Assembly (NCBI GenBank): GCA_015680685.1
Contig: MNCI01002989.1
Coordinates: 906,166-970,165 of the forward strand
Length of the DNA stretch: 64,000 nucleotides
Source: Gnetum montanum
Taxonomy: Eukaryota; Streptophyta; Gnetopsida; Gnetales; Gnetaceae
Direction of reading: 5' to 3'
Positions 1-11,829 of the stretch are shown here, piece by piece (position 1 is the stretch's first letter; each line of letters opens with the position of its first letter). Below the pieces are notes generated by a model. It made no database searches. It was given only the letters and a program-made list of their open reading frames with translations, and was not told the DNA's origin. Position numbers and translations under genes: made by a program.

Positions 1-1
1 T

Positions 2-1050
2 ATCATAGATGGACTCCAATCTGAAACGAGGAGAACTCTTAGGGTCTATGCCCAATGGAGACTATCAGAACTAAGATCCTATCAAATTAAAAGGCTGATT
101 GAGTAGGTTGCAAAAGAAGAAGATGAGTTGAGAAAATTGGAAAGTACTAAGGAGTATAATCGAGAACCTTCCATTAAAAATGGAGGTTTGATTCTGTGAT
201 AGTGATAGGGAGGTATCACTTGATGAAGCGGTGTAGCAAAAAACCTTGCCAATTCAAAAATCCATGCCTAAAATTTTGGCTAAGGTTGACAAAATGTGGG
301 AATCTTTGGATGAAAAATTTCAAACTACTCTAAAAGTTTAAAAGAATCCAAAGAAAAAGGTAGTGATCATGACTGCATGAGAAGAAAAGAAGCTAAACAT
401 GCCTACCAAAGGGGTAGCTACGACAGTAGAAGAGGTTGTGGAGTATGAATCAGATGATGATGGTGGGTGTGACATGTGCCAATATGAACATCCCAAGAGA
501 TGTTTCCTTGTTATATCACAGTTATAGGAATCTAGGGTGTATGCTCTAAATCTTATACTAGCACGAAGGTAAGCATTCAAAATGTTGCCATATCCTCAAA
601 GCAACCCAAGGTAGTTCCACTACCAACAACAGGCTTATTATCCAAGTGGAGCTCCACCACAACCATACTAGTAGTACCATTAGTGGTAGCACCCATGGTC
701 GTGGGGGATGCCCCCACCAAGGAAGTAGTACCCTTACAGGAAACTAGATCTGTATAGGTACTATGTTTAGCAACCCATGTCTCCACATGGTTCTTTCAAT
801 CATGCTTCTTTTTAGCATCACCACTACCCTCTAGAGTATTACCTAACTCATTCTCCATCCCCTAGAGGGGAATCCTCATATGCTTACCATCCTCCTCATC
901 CTCCAACATATGTTCCTCCACATTCAACCCAATTACTGCCTACTTTATACATGTAGGGTGAAATTCCCATGTAGTCACAGCAATGTAATGCTACCAAGGT
1001 TGTTAACTTATAGTTGACTCTTCAATTGAGTGGTTTGAAACCCAGATCCC
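2..1050 (+). pseudogene. gag: degenerate gag of Athila-like Ty3/gypsy element 1
   Basis: Gag would form the retrotransposon particle. The window opens inside it, so the N terminus is missing. The first frame reads IIDGLQSETRRTLRVYAQW, then a charged stretch. A cysteine cluster near 466-510 (CDMCQYEHPKRC) resembles the short zinc knuckle of plant Gag, with spacing one residue short of canonical. From about 590 to 1050 comes a Gln/Pro/Tyr-rich linker in which nearly every stop stands where Gln would be expected (for example QPY, two TAG codons, YH, TAG, W, TAG, HPW). By eye about 17 of 22 in-frame stops are TAG. Gag assignment rests on position before protease and on composition, so it is moderately secure. 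Confidence 0.6.
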
Positions 1051-1284
1051 ATAAAAGACCATTCTTCTGAACAAATAGCCCTACTAAGACCTCAGCTACT
1101 TATGTGGATGGTCTCCTTGTGTCTCCTTCATCCTATGCATTCATTACTTTCGAGAGCCCTTCAAAAAAAATGCCACATAAGATCCACACTATCATGTTAA
1201 CCCACACTATACTTGATTGGATCAAGGTTGGCAACCTTCCTAGGAAAAGAGCTAATCTTGAAAGTCTTCTCATCTACTTATAGA

Positions 1285-1640
1285 TTGTTGGAAATGAGCC
1301 ATGCAAGGCTCTTCTTGATTTAGGTTATGGTGTTAATCTAATTTCCCACAAAATGTACAATGGTTGGAACCTACCTACTCTTAGGAAGAGCAACATCCAT
1401 TTAGAATTGGTAGATTAGTCTATCACTCTTCCTTTGGGACTAGTAAAGGAAATTGTGACCATTATCTATGGGTGGTCATATCCTGTTGATTTCTTGGTAA
1501 TCAAAGTTGATAATTGCAAGGGGGACTTCGCAATCATTATGGGAAGGACCTAGTTAAGCACTGTTGATGTGTGAATGAGCATTAGAGATCTTTCCTTGAA
1601 GATTTCCAAGGAAAATCCATTCATAAAGATCAAGAATAAG
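1285..1640 (+). pseudogene. pro: degenerate retroviral-type aspartic protease, element 1
   Basis: The segment GNEPCKALLDLGYGVNLIS matches the D-[ST/L]-G active-site strand of plant Ty3/gypsy proteases. The DLG form is typical of Athila-like elements. It is followed by the conserved strand ending IIMGRT, then a TAG where Trp is expected in the usual GRPWL. The enzyme would mature the Gag-Pol polyprotein. In-frame TAG and TGA stops (for example near 1550-1575) make this copy dead. It lies between gag and RT in the same orientation. Confidence 0.65.
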
Positions 1641-2039
1641 TGAGTTCCATGCATTGCGTACAACAATACAAGGTGCAATTATTTGCAAAAACTTTGGTAT
1701 ATTAAAAGCACATTAATCAAAGCATGTAGATAGTGTGTAGATGAATTTGAAATCCAAAAGAGCCTATACATGGTAGTCACAAAATGGGAGGGCACTCAGT
1801 GGTTGACAACTAATTCTGAGAGTAGCACACTTTACATGAAACCTACTGAGAGCTTAGCTTGTGCCTATGTTGAAGGCATGGATGAACTAGAGCAAGTTCA
1901 TTACCAACTCTTTGATAATGAACTTGATGGTACCAATTAGGAAGATTTGAAAATCCATGATAGTTTTAATCAAGAGCCCTTAGAGTTAAAATCTCAACCT
2001 ACTAGCATGGAATATTCATTTGTAGAAAATAGCAAGCTA

Positions 2040-2870
2040 GTGATAATCAATGCTAACCTTGCTCCTGAGTAGAAAAAGATGCTATTGAAGGTGGTCAATA
2101 AATGGCCAATAGCATTTGCTTAGTCATATATTGAACTCATAGGAATTGATCCTAAGATGTGTCAACATCACATCATACCGATTTAGCCATGAAGCCAAAG
2201 AGGCAACCACAGTGGTGACTAAATCCTAAATTGAAACAGATTGTCAAAGAGGAAATTGAATAACTCCCCAAGGCAAGGTTCATCTATCCAATTGTAGATT
2301 GTGAGTGTGTTATTTCACTTGTAATTGTGACAAAGAAAGGTGGCAAGTGTCGAGTCTATATTGATTTCAGGCTGTTGAACATGACAATGTTCAAAGATCA
2401 TTTTCCATTATCATTTGTGGACCAAGTGTTGGGTACTATTTTTGGGCATTGCTACTATAGATTTTTGGATGGTTATAGTGGCTATAACAAAATTCAGATA
2501 GTACCGAAGGATCAAGCCAAAACAACATTCACAAGTTCCTAGGGGACTTTTACATATCAGAAGATGCCCTTTGGTCTCTGCAATGTTCATGCAACTTTCC
2601 AACTTATAGAAGTCGGTAGTGGGGTGTAAGTCAATATGGATGACTTCTTCACTTATGGTGCTATATTCTAGTAAGCCCTAGACCACCTTGATTAAGTTCT
2701 TAAAAGGTGTATTGATACTAATCTTTGGCTCAATTGGAAAGATAGCCATCTCATGGTCCAAGAGGGCATTTTGTTGGGGCATGGAGTTTCTAAAGTAGGG
2801 ATTGAGGTGAATCCTAAAACGATTCAGGTCATCCAAGGAATAACCTGCCAAGTGGAAACTGTTAAAGATG
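2040..2870 (+). pseudogene. rt: degenerate reverse transcriptase, element 1
   Basis: RT copies the element RNA into DNA. Visible blocks in order are KKGGKCRVYIDFRLLN (about 2330-2380), the FLDGYSGYNKIQI catalytic block (about 2462-2500), the KMPFGLCN block (about 2560-2590), and an NMDD box at 2633-2644 in place of the FMDD seen in the second copy. A TAG replaces Trp in the SSWGTF block at about 2539. At least one frameshift separates the palm blocks from the thumb region (IEVNPKTIQVIQ, about 2800). An F-M-D-D-F core is usual for the Athila lineage. Confidence 0.75.
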
Positions 2871-3440
2871 TTTGGTCATTTCTTAGACACAATGGCCACT
2901 ACCAGTAATTCATAGGGAATTTCTCTAAGAAAGTGAAACCATTGGTCGAGCTCACAAAGAAAGATGCTTTGTTCATATGGATCAAGGAATGTAAAAAGGC
3001 ATTCCAGAATCTTAAGGAAAAGCTTCTAGAGATTCCAATTCTACAAGCACTTGATTGGTACTATCCATTTCACATCATGATGGATGCATCAAACTATGTC
3101 TTGGGAGTTGTGGTTACATAGTTAGATGATCAAACATGTTCATATTACATCCACTACACAAACCAAAGCATTGTGGGTGGAAAAATCAATTACACCATAA
3201 TAGAGAAAGAGCTGATGGCATTGGTGTATGATTTGGGGAAGTTTAGATACTATGTGCTTGGATATAAGATGTTTGTGCACACTGGTCATAGTGCCATTCA
3301 CTTCCTAATGAATGAACCATTAGTGAGCCTTCATGTCATATGGTGGATGATGATCTTGTAGGAGTTTGACCTTACAATGGTAGATCAAAAGGAGACCAAG
3401 AGTATGGTTGCTAATCACTTATCTTTGTTATGATGGAATA
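2870..3440 (+). pseudogene. rnh: degenerate RNase H domain, element 1
   Basis: RNase H would remove template RNA during reverse transcription. The connection region (VELTKKDALFIWIKECKKAF) leads into HIMMDASNYVLGVVVT, where the first catalytic Asp is kept. IIEKELMALVY keeps the Glu. The later motif reads VHTGHSAIHFL, so the usual Asp of TDH is Gly. TAG codons sit at expected Gln positions (before LDDQ at about 3120 and before EFDL at about 3360). It is continuous with RT upstream and integrase downstream. Confidence 0.7.
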
Positions 3441-3639
3441 ATAAAGAGGATTAGAGCTTGATCTTTGATCAACTTCTTGATGAACTTTTCTTTGCTGGAG
3501 CAATAAATAAACAAATGCCCACTGAAACAAAATGGCATGATGGAATCCTCACTTATCTTCTCACTTAAGGGATGACACAAGAGTTAGACCACCAAAAAAA
3601 CAATAGTTTCTTCATTAGGCCAAACACTTCATGGAGATT

Positions 3640-5190
3640 AATGGATACCTTTATAAGATGTGTGTCAATCCCCTAATTCGTTAGTGTGTTCCTAATGCTG
3701 ACCAACTGCATGTTTTCCAAGACACTCATGAGGCTCCTTATGGGGATCACTATGTAGGGAGACACATGGTCATTAAAATATTAATGGTAGGGTGCTATTG
3801 GCCAATAATATTTAGGAATGTCCATTAATTCATCCCCTCTTGTGAACCTTGTCAACAAGATAGTAGGATGATCACTTGAATGGAAGGACCTTAGTAGTGG
3901 ATCCAACCAGTGAAACCCTTTGACATCTAGGGTATAAACTTCATGGGTTTAATCACACCCATGTCAAATGAAAATGTGTACATAATAGTTGTTGTTGACT
4001 ATTATACAAAATGGGTAAAAGCAGTAGCCATCACAGACTATACATCTTCGACTACTGCATGATTTTTACTACAAAATGTTATAAATAGGTTTGGAGTACA
4101 ACATGCACTGATTTCTAATGATGGTACTCATTTTACAAGTGCTACATTTCATAAGCTCATGCAATGCTTGGGGTTTGAGTATACATTAACAACATCCTAC
4201 CACCCCCAAGCCAATGGTTAAGAAAAGGTTATCAATTAGGAGATCACAAAAATCTTAACAAGAATAATTAGAAAATATAGAAGAGACTGGGGCACAAAAC
4301 TTAATGATGCCCTTTGGGCATACCATTCAACATGGAAACTCCCTATAGGCTACTTTTCCTATGATCTGGTGTACACAAAATTACCAACTTTGCCAATTCA
4401 ATCCAACACTACTACATGATTTTTACTACACAATGTTATAAATAGGTTTGGAGTACAACATTCAGTAATTTCTAATGATGGTACTCATTTTATAGGTGCT
4501 AGCTTTCATAATCTTATGCAATGCTTGGGGTTTTAGTATAAATTAACATCCTACCACCCCCAAGCCAATGGTTAAGAAAAGGTTATCAATTGGGAGATCA
4601 TGAAAATATTAACAAGAATAATTAGCAAATATAGGAGAGACTAGGGCACAAAATTTAGTGATGCCATTTGGGCATACCATTCAACATGGAAACTCCCTAT
4701 AGGCTACTTTTCCTATGAGCTGGTGTACACAAAATTACCAACTTTGCCAATTCAATCCAAGCTTTGCACACTTTTAACAACCTGTGACCCAAACCTTGAC
4801 TTGAGCTTAGCACAAAAAGAGAGGTTGATCAATCTTAACATTCTAGATGAGAGTTGATTGGTGGCCTTGTCCTTGAATGAAGTGCATAAAGAATTTAGTA
4901 AACAATGTCATGAACTTTATGATAAGGAAAGTGAAATTTCAACTAGGAGACAAGGTTCTCTATTGGAACCCCACACACATATCTCAACGAACTAAGTTAC
5001 AAATGTTGTGGGAAGGGCCTTACCTCATTTATGAAACTTTTCCTTCTTGGGCGATGTGAGCCCACATAAGAAATAATTGGTCAACATGCAACAACTAAAA
5101 CCTTTCCATGAGTCTAAGTAAGCTAGTGAAATTAAAGCCTCATTGGATGGACAACTATGCTCAATCTTTCAGATCTCCTCATTTTAACTT
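3640..5190 (+). pseudogene. int: degenerate integrase with internal tandem duplication, element 1
   Basis: Integrase inserts the cDNA into the genome. The zinc-binding region is recognisable (DTHEAPYGDHYVGRHMV, then CEPCQQ near 3842-3858). The core starts at PFDI-GINFMG, where the catalytic Asp is Asn. ISNDGTHF shows the second block with the Asp displaced, and G-stop-EKVIN shows the third with Glu kept. The core from 4051 is duplicated in tandem. A C-terminal segment with GDKVLYWNPTHISQRTKL is near 4945-5005, with frameshifts. The frame ends just before a polypurine tract. Confidence 0.7.
4051..4761 (+). repeat. tandem duplication inside the integrase core
   Basis: Bases 4051-4407 recur at 4408-4761 with an offset of 357 bp, falling to 354 bp after a 3-base deletion in the second copy. 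Both copies run from the actactgcatgattttt region to ccaattcaatccaa. They differ at scattered positions, so the duplication is itself old. It repeats the block holding the second and third catalytic motifs. Confidence 0.9.
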
Positions 5191-5194
5191 AGTT

Positions 5195-5204
5195 GTGGGA
5201 GAGA
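5195..5204 (+). promoter_or_regulatory. probable polypurine tract, element 1
   Basis: The run GTGGGAGAGA directly follows the end of integrase and precedes TGGCCATCC. The second copy has GTGGGGG followed by TGTCCATC at the same place (14291-14303). Purine run, then TG, is what is expected for a plus-strand primer next to a 3' LTR. Confidence 0.45.
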
Positions 5205-7100
5205 TGGCCATCCATGCTAGCTATATAAGTGGCTACTTAGTTTTTCTACATTTTTATTTTTACATCTTTTTGTTTCACACTTTTCTTATTTTTATACCAT
5301 TTTTGTTCTACACTTTGTTATTTTTCCAAATTTTTGTTTTACAACATCATTAGTATGTTTTATTTTTCTTAAATATTTTTACAATTTCTTGTATACTTTA
5401 CTTTATTTTGATGTAAATGTTTCTTGTCTTCTAATAAAAGTGCTTTATTACCAACAAGACTCAGTGATGCTATAGTTGGTTAATAATGGTGGTTATGTAA
5501 TTTTTTTATTGCTAATGTTTGATTTCTATTTTTGAATTTTGATGATCAATGACTAAGATAGGTTTCTTTTTCATGGAATAGGCACTAAGTCCACATCATC
5601 CACCCATCCACCAACTCTATGGTTTTCATGGCTTTGGAAGCATGGGGTTCTTTTTTATTAATAAAACTTTAATAAACTTGAGACCTTGATAGTTTCCAAA
5701 CTTGGGAAAGATTCAAAGGTTTGAAAAGGATGTGACTTCAAGGGGAGTCAATACTCTTTATGCCTCTCTACTTGCTTGAGTGCATGTTTGTTTTCATGGA
5801 TTTTTTATTGTTCCATGTTGACTAATAATAGAAAGTTGAATAAGTCTTTGCATGGTGTGGATCCCATCTAAAAAATTCATAAAAAACATGATGGAAATTC
5901 AAACCACACCCGTTAGATAAAATAAATAGGCTAGAAGCATTGGTTATGTGACTAGAAAGACATGTTACCCATGCCTCAAGGTCCATTCTAACTAATTCCC
6001 TTTCTCACTTCTTGCTTCTCTTTTCTTCTTCAATAAGAAATGGTGGTGGTTATTTGTGAGAGCATTCTTATGTCTCAACGGGATGGACTAGTCTTGGAGT
6101 TGCAATGCAAAGTCACTGAAAGTGGTTGGTTTTGGTCTAGACTAAGGATGGACTTTATCAAGTCATTTAACCATGAAATTTACAAGGGACTTCATTTGAC
6201 CATGATTGGGACATCCATTCCATTCTCTATCTCATCCATCAATGCTCTCCATAGCTCACCTCACTATCAGTTTTCATGTTTTTGTTTAATGTCTTAGTTT
6301 GATATTTTGAAGTTCTTAGGTAGATTCTTCAGGATTTAGTTCTTAACTTTTCATAACCATTAATCAACTATGGGTCCCACAAACTCCTTAGTTGAGGTTA
6401 TGTAAGGGCAAAAAGGGCATAAGCCCACTATGGGGATGACCCACTTACATAGCTCTTGGTTGGGCTAGTTAAGTTTCTTATCCTTAGACATTTTGGTAAT
6501 CAAATATTTTGCATTCCCCATCAATTGTATCCAACTATGTACTCCTTAAGGCATTTCTCCAACCATTCTCCATATTTTTTGAAATATCATGTCCTCTTCA
6601 TGTATTTCATTGTGTTCTTGGCTTTTTGGGCTTTCATTTAACTCCAATTTCATTCAAAAAAATCCTTGTATTTTTTGAATTTTAACTTGGTTAATGATGG
6701 TCAATAGTTGCATCGACTAGGCCCAATCGACACAGCTAACCATGTTGACTAGGCCCCATCGATGAGGCCTAGTTGATGCATGGGAAAAATTATATAAATA
6801 GTGATAATCACTTAGGAAATTTTTGTCATTTACTTCAAATGTAAGGGGAGTTTTTACAATTTTTTAGAGCTCAAAACCTTCTAGAGCCTATAACTTTCAA
6901 ACCGTTTTTCTGATTTACTCTATTCTTCAACCTTATAGCTTTTGAAGGTATGCTTTATGTCATGGGGGCCACAAACCTTAGGTTTTTGTCATAAAAATTT
7001 TTAGAATTTTTCTAACTTCCCTATGGGTTAATGAATAAAATAATATTAAATCATCAACCTATGAGAGTTAAACCCTTCCAGCACACTCTGGTAAATTATT
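5205..7100 (+). mobile_element. LTR-like region of element 1 with TATA box
   Basis: There is no sustained coding in this 1.9-kb AT-rich stretch. It shares ordered short matches with 14297-16440: a poly-T stretch, CTAATAAAA, ACATGTTACCCATGCCT, a GGTTAT-AAGGGCA block followed by GACCCACTT, then a TATA box. TATAAATA lies at 6793-6800, 1588 bp from the putative left end; the counterpart distance is 1605 bp. Just before the TATA box (6700-6780) are repeated words such as GACTAGGCCC and GATGAGGCCTAGTTGATGCA. The right end is not defined. It is either a true 3' LTR or an internal regulatory spacer before the long ORF that follows. Confidence 0.5.
6793..6800 (+). promoter_or_regulatory. TATA box in LTR-like region 1
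   Basis: TATAAATA about 450 bp upstream of the long coiled-coil ORF. The second copy has the same octamer at 15902-15909, at the same distance from its polypurine tract. Confidence 0.5.
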
Positions 7101-7249
7101 TAATCACATAATAATAAAATAATATTAAAAAATTAAACTGACCATGATCACAACTTTGCCAAGTATAACTACCCCAAGGGATAAGGTATTCCAAATGTTT
7201 CAAAGTTACACATTAATTGCTAATCCTTGCTCATGTTGTGGTTATAGAT

Positions 7250-10074
7250 GACACCTAGATCAAAACACCCATAGAAAGGAGGATCATCTCGACCAAAGAA
7301 CAAATGACCTATAGCTAGAAGGGAGCAATAAGAGAAAGTCCAAGAATAGGTAGTAGAAACTCATGTGATGGGATCTCTTTGGAAGGATCCTGAAGTGGAA
7401 TCTATCCAATAGATTCTTAAGGAAGTGACCATAACTAAACAATACCATTGAGATGAGGCACCAAGACTGATGCCAAGACTTGAGGTCACATTAACTCAAG
7501 GTTGCCTTGATCAAATCAAGCCTCGTGACATCCAACATTTAGTTCTCTAAGAATTGAATTTTGGACCATTATTAGAACATGCTCCAATATAAGTCAAGAC
7601 GCAGTTGTAGAACTCTTCCATGTGGCCAATCATCACTTCCAGTGGGAAGTGGTACATGGGAGAGACATATCTCTTTTGGAATGGTAGGCAAGCAGAAGCC
7701 ACTGTGAAGATCAAAGAAATTTAGGTGTTCTACTTAGTGGAAGCTATTGTGTAGGCCCTGGAGTTGCTTGATATTGAAACAAATCTGGCAAAGATCTCTA
7801 CACAAGCAGATCCAAAAGCAAGGAAGAAGTGGACCTAGCAATGCTATAGAGTGGATTGTAAGGAGTATGGTGAACTTACCATGGTGGAGTGTGTATATTT
7901 CAAAATAGTAGCTTATCACCTCAATTTGATGATGAGGCCTAGTAAGGTAACTACCTTCTCTACCTGTGTGTGTTTTGCTCTGAGTGAAAAATTCCCTATG
8001 AACCTTTCAATGCTAATCTATCTAAAGATAGAGAAGTTATTTAAGGAAAATTAAAGTGGAAGGAAGGCCTTGCCATTTCCTACCTCATTAGAAAATTATG
8101 CAAAAGGGAAAAAATAGTTTGCTATGCCAACAATACACTCTAGCATACTTCTTCTACCTCTTGGGTAGAAATGATGATGGACAAGACCCCTATTACAACC
8201 AAGAAAGAGGAGCAACAACCACCACCTTCACTGCATACTCACAAAATAATATTAGAGTCCTACACTATCCTTGAACAAATGTGCAAGATTTGAGAGTAGC
8301 CTCTTATGTGAGTAGGAGCAATGAGAAGGAACAAGTTTTGATGATCCATCTATGTATCACCCAGCGATGAGTCACCTCAGCAAAGAGGCTCAAACCATTA
8401 TCTAGATGAAAGTGGATGGGCCAATCTTTTTAGTCAAGAGAATGTAGTTACCCATGAGATCGAATCATAGTGCTCAAGAGGTAACAGTCTCTTTCACAAC
8501 AACAACAATTCCCAGACATCTCTAAGAATGCCACTACTTTCTCAATGCACCTAGAGGAGGATGAGGGAGTAGCTATCTTAGTGATGTAGCACCATGGATA
8601 AGAGACAGTAGTATAGGTTTCTTTTGATAGAATTTCAAAGTAATTAAATGCACCTACAACATTTTTCCTAGAATTTTTTGCACTCAAAGATGTGTAGACA
8701 TTTGCAAGAATGGTTAGTAATAAATTAAGTGCAACATAGCATCAAGAATTGCTGGACCAATAGGTGGGAACCAGGAAACCGATTCCAGATGTCTTTGATA
8801 TTCTGGATACAATCATCACATCCCAATCAGAGTTGCTAGAAGTAAGGGGAAAATGCATTACTATAAAAGGTTAAGTCAAAATAGCTTGGGTTGAAAACCA
8901 ATTCCTAGCTACAAAGGATGCTAAATTAAGAGCCCACCTTGTTGAGTGCGCACTTCTTAGCGTTGAACTGACCTATGATGAAGCTTTTTGATATCTTCAA
9001 GGAAAGCTTAAGAAGGTTGAGGATGTGAAGCAAATGATGATATTTGATCAGTCCTTGACTAATGTCATCATGCATAATATCCAAAAGGCCTTGGATCAAA
9101 CTCACTAGGAGAATGTCATCTTAAATGAAAATAATCATTGCCTATGAAATGTTGATGTGCAAAAGCAACATATGAAAGATTTCATCTATAAATAGGAGTA
9201 GCTAACTTAAGCAAACACTAAACTGAGGAGATTGATAATTGAAAATAGAGATCTCTCCATGGAGGAAGTTTAAGCCCTTAACCAGAAATTTGCAATAGAG
9301 GTAGCTGCTTGGAAAAATGAGGCTCTCAAATTTGAGAGAGTCAAAAATTACTATAGGGATTAGGTTGGTCTACAAAAAGAAATTAATGAAAAACATATTT
9401 ATAAGGTAAAGGAAAAAGTTAATGAGGCCCTCTAGTAGTTTAAGGAAGGAGGTGATGTCTAGTAGTCTAACTTTCATGGGCTTAATGACTATAACAAGGT
9501 GGAGATCTGCATGAAGGATCTATAGATCAAGAAGATGACTAAGTACATGGAGCTTGCCAATCTCAATTATGTAAATTTGGTGAGGTTGACTGCCATACAA
9601 CCATGTTCTGAATTGGAGAAATAGGTGGCTAGTTTGTATTTGCTACATGAAGCTAAGTTCAAGCATCACAAAGACACCAAGTAGAAGCTTGAGGTGGTAA
9701 ATGTAGAACTCAATGTTCTCATGCAATGCTTTGCCAATCAACGATCTACATTTGAGAACCTAGCCAAGAGACTAATTAACTAGTAGGAGCTGTAAAATGT
9801 GATAAAGATGTTTGATGTTGAACATAAACTTTTTGTTGCTTCGTTCGTTAATGTGAAGGCGCTATACCTGACAATGTCCTATCCTTGGGATGTTTCCACA
9901 TTGTTCCACATTTTTGATGCAACATGGACCATGAACGATCCCAGGAGTAAGGAGGAGAAGATGAATGCACTATTGGACATCTTCCATCTTCCACCAGAAA
10001 TTGTAGCTACCATAGGACAGCCACAATCGCCTCAACCATTACATGTGTTTGAAGCAAGAGAAGGTTCTTTATAG
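7250..10074 (+). pseudogene. long coiled-coil / Gln-rich retroelement ORF, copy 1
   Basis: About 940 codons can be followed mostly in one frame, interrupted chiefly by TAG. No catalytic motif is visible. The N-terminal part has SGKWYMGETYLFW and KIKEIQVFYLVEAIV. The middle has CKEYGELTMVECVYFKI and AMSHLSKEAQTII. From about 8700 there is a long charged, heptad-like region, including LANLNYVNLVRLT. The C-terminal block MSYPWDVSTLFHIFD is followed by SKEEKMNALLDIF. Every one of these blocks has a match in 16450-21540, so this is a real paralogous protein family and not chance. It lies after pol and the LTR-like region. It may be an extra ORF in the env position of an Athila-like element, or the gag-position ORF of a neighbouring element. 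Function unknown. Confidence 0.6.
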
Positions 10075-10339
10075 CCTCAACAGCCTCCAATGCCCAGGAC
10101 TATTTGAAATTCTTCCTTGTCTTCACACCATCAGAGGAATTATGTTTGTCATTTTTTATCCTAATATTCAATATGGTTTCCCTAAGCACCAAAATTTTGT
10201 AATGATTGTAATTCCATACACTTGGGAACTTAGTGTTTATTCATGTGTGTTGTTGTATTTATGTATGTCAGTAGATAGTCAATAATCCCAAACCTTCCCA
10301 AAATTTTGTAAGAAACTTTTTCTTGCGTTTGTTCTATCA

Positions 10340-10850
10340 AGGATGAGTTTTCATTCATTCATGGGAGTATGATGAGTTGCATTTTTTGGGTTACGTCAAT
10401 GAGGCCTTGTCAACATGGCCTAGTCAATGCAACCCCACTGACGCAGCTATGTCAATGTGGGATTTGATGCATTAACATGGCCTTGTTGATGTAGTATCTA
10501 TTTTTTCCTAAAAATAAGTGTTCACCTACCATGTTTATAGAATATTTTGTCATAGTTGTAGTGGAGCTCTTGTAGTTTTGTCATTTAAAAGTTAGAATAT
10601 TTTTCTAACTACTTGTAGTAGGAGTCAAAGAGTGTACAGACCTTTATTCGAGTACTATTGTACTTGAGCATGTCAGTGTGTGCGGCAATAAAAATGAGCT
10701 TTTTGATAAACTTTATAGCACTTTGAAATAGATTAATTATTTATTTATGTAGTCAATGTTTTATGCAATTTCCTTTAATGCTGTAAGTTATTAAATAATA
10801 AATTTAAACTAAATTAAGCCAAACTAAATAGTGATTATGTAGATCTAGGA
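10340..10850 (+). mobile_element. 3' end of composite 1: pre-LTR motif and terminal repeat
   Basis: The string GGATGAGTTTTCATTCATTC leads to GGGAGTA and then TGATGAG at 10370. The second copy has GGATGAGTTTTCAATTAG, GGTGGTA and TGATGAAG at 21743. Plant gypsy elements often have such a motif before the 3' LTR. The region 10386-10500 repeats words also found upstream of the TATA box at 6700-6780 (CAATGAGGCC, GTCAACATGGCCTAGTCAATG-like). A block with a tttatt-cgag-gtacttg pattern near 10640-10665 matches 21999-22025. The right end was not found. Confidence 0.5.
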
Positions 10851-11829
10851 TAACATTAATGCTAGATGAATCTTTAATCACAATGAAAATAGCCATAAAC
10901 ATAATACAACTACATACTAAAAAAAAAAATTTATCTACCAAGTGACTTCTAATTTATTCCCACTAAATAAAAGTAAAGAGGATTTCTAGCTAGAGTACAT
11001 GGCTTATTTTTGGAGGCTGAGATACTCTATGACTAACCATGAGATGGTGTTAGATCCATCTCCATCATTTATGTGTGCCAAGGATAGCACATGATACCTA
11101 TTATAGGATGAGTTCTGATGTTTTATTCCTTGAAAACCAAACATTCAACATTATGCTATGGATCATTAAGAATTGATAAGATTATTTGGACATGAGGCTA
11201 AATATTTAATAGTATTGTGATGGATTTGAGGAGCACCTCCAATGCCAACAATGCTTCTTGAAAGTTGAGATGACATCGAAAAGAAACAAAAAGTTGTATT
11301 TTTCTTTGATTTCATCATGGTTATGATTTGAGATAGAGATTTACCTTTAAGAGTAACATCCTTGATGGTTGGTACTAGCTAGACTAAGTATGATATGGGA
11401 GTAATCGACATAGTGATAATAACAAGGGAAGTTGTGCTATGTGTAACCTAAAAGGAGGCTTTCTTCTTATTTTGGATAGATTGTTTGATTATCTATTCTT
11501 TCTTCTTTACCTTTTCATTTGCTACTACTTCTTTTTGAGCTTGGATTATGCTCTTGATAGGTGGCATAGGACTAAAAACTAGAGATGATTTCTATGACTT
11601 ATATAGGAGAGAATGGAAAGATGGTGAAGGAACAAAATATGATAAAATAGGGAAATAACCAATAGGATGAGATGTAGTATGTAAAGATAATTGATTCATT
11701 GGAGGAGATAAAGAATAGCTGAATGTGGGATTTAATTTTAGAAGAGCTTCAACATAATGAGGTATTATGTCAATGATTAATTGCAGATAGTGAATGGATT
11801 AGTTCCTTAGTAATTATTCAAAAGAGAGG
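10851..11829. other. unassigned stretch with a possible degenerate minus-strand frame
   Basis: No + strand coding is seen here. On the minus strand, from about 11615 down to 11200, one frame reads MPPIKSIIQAQKEVVANEKV and onward, with only TAG stops at Gln-like positions. The stop pattern resembles the decayed retroelement genes nearby. I cannot name it. It may belong to another inserted element. Confidence 0.25.

Noticed and set aside
590-1050. TAG read as Gln (codon reassignment or regular readthrough)
   Set aside because: The same genes also carry frameshifts, TAA and TGA stops, and lost catalytic residues. A plant nuclear genome with the standard code and CHG decay explains the pattern.
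1-5204. Integrated pararetrovirus (caulimovirid) copy
   Set aside because: An integrase domain is present after RNase H, and no movement or coat protein is seen. The order fits Ty3/gypsy retrotransposons.
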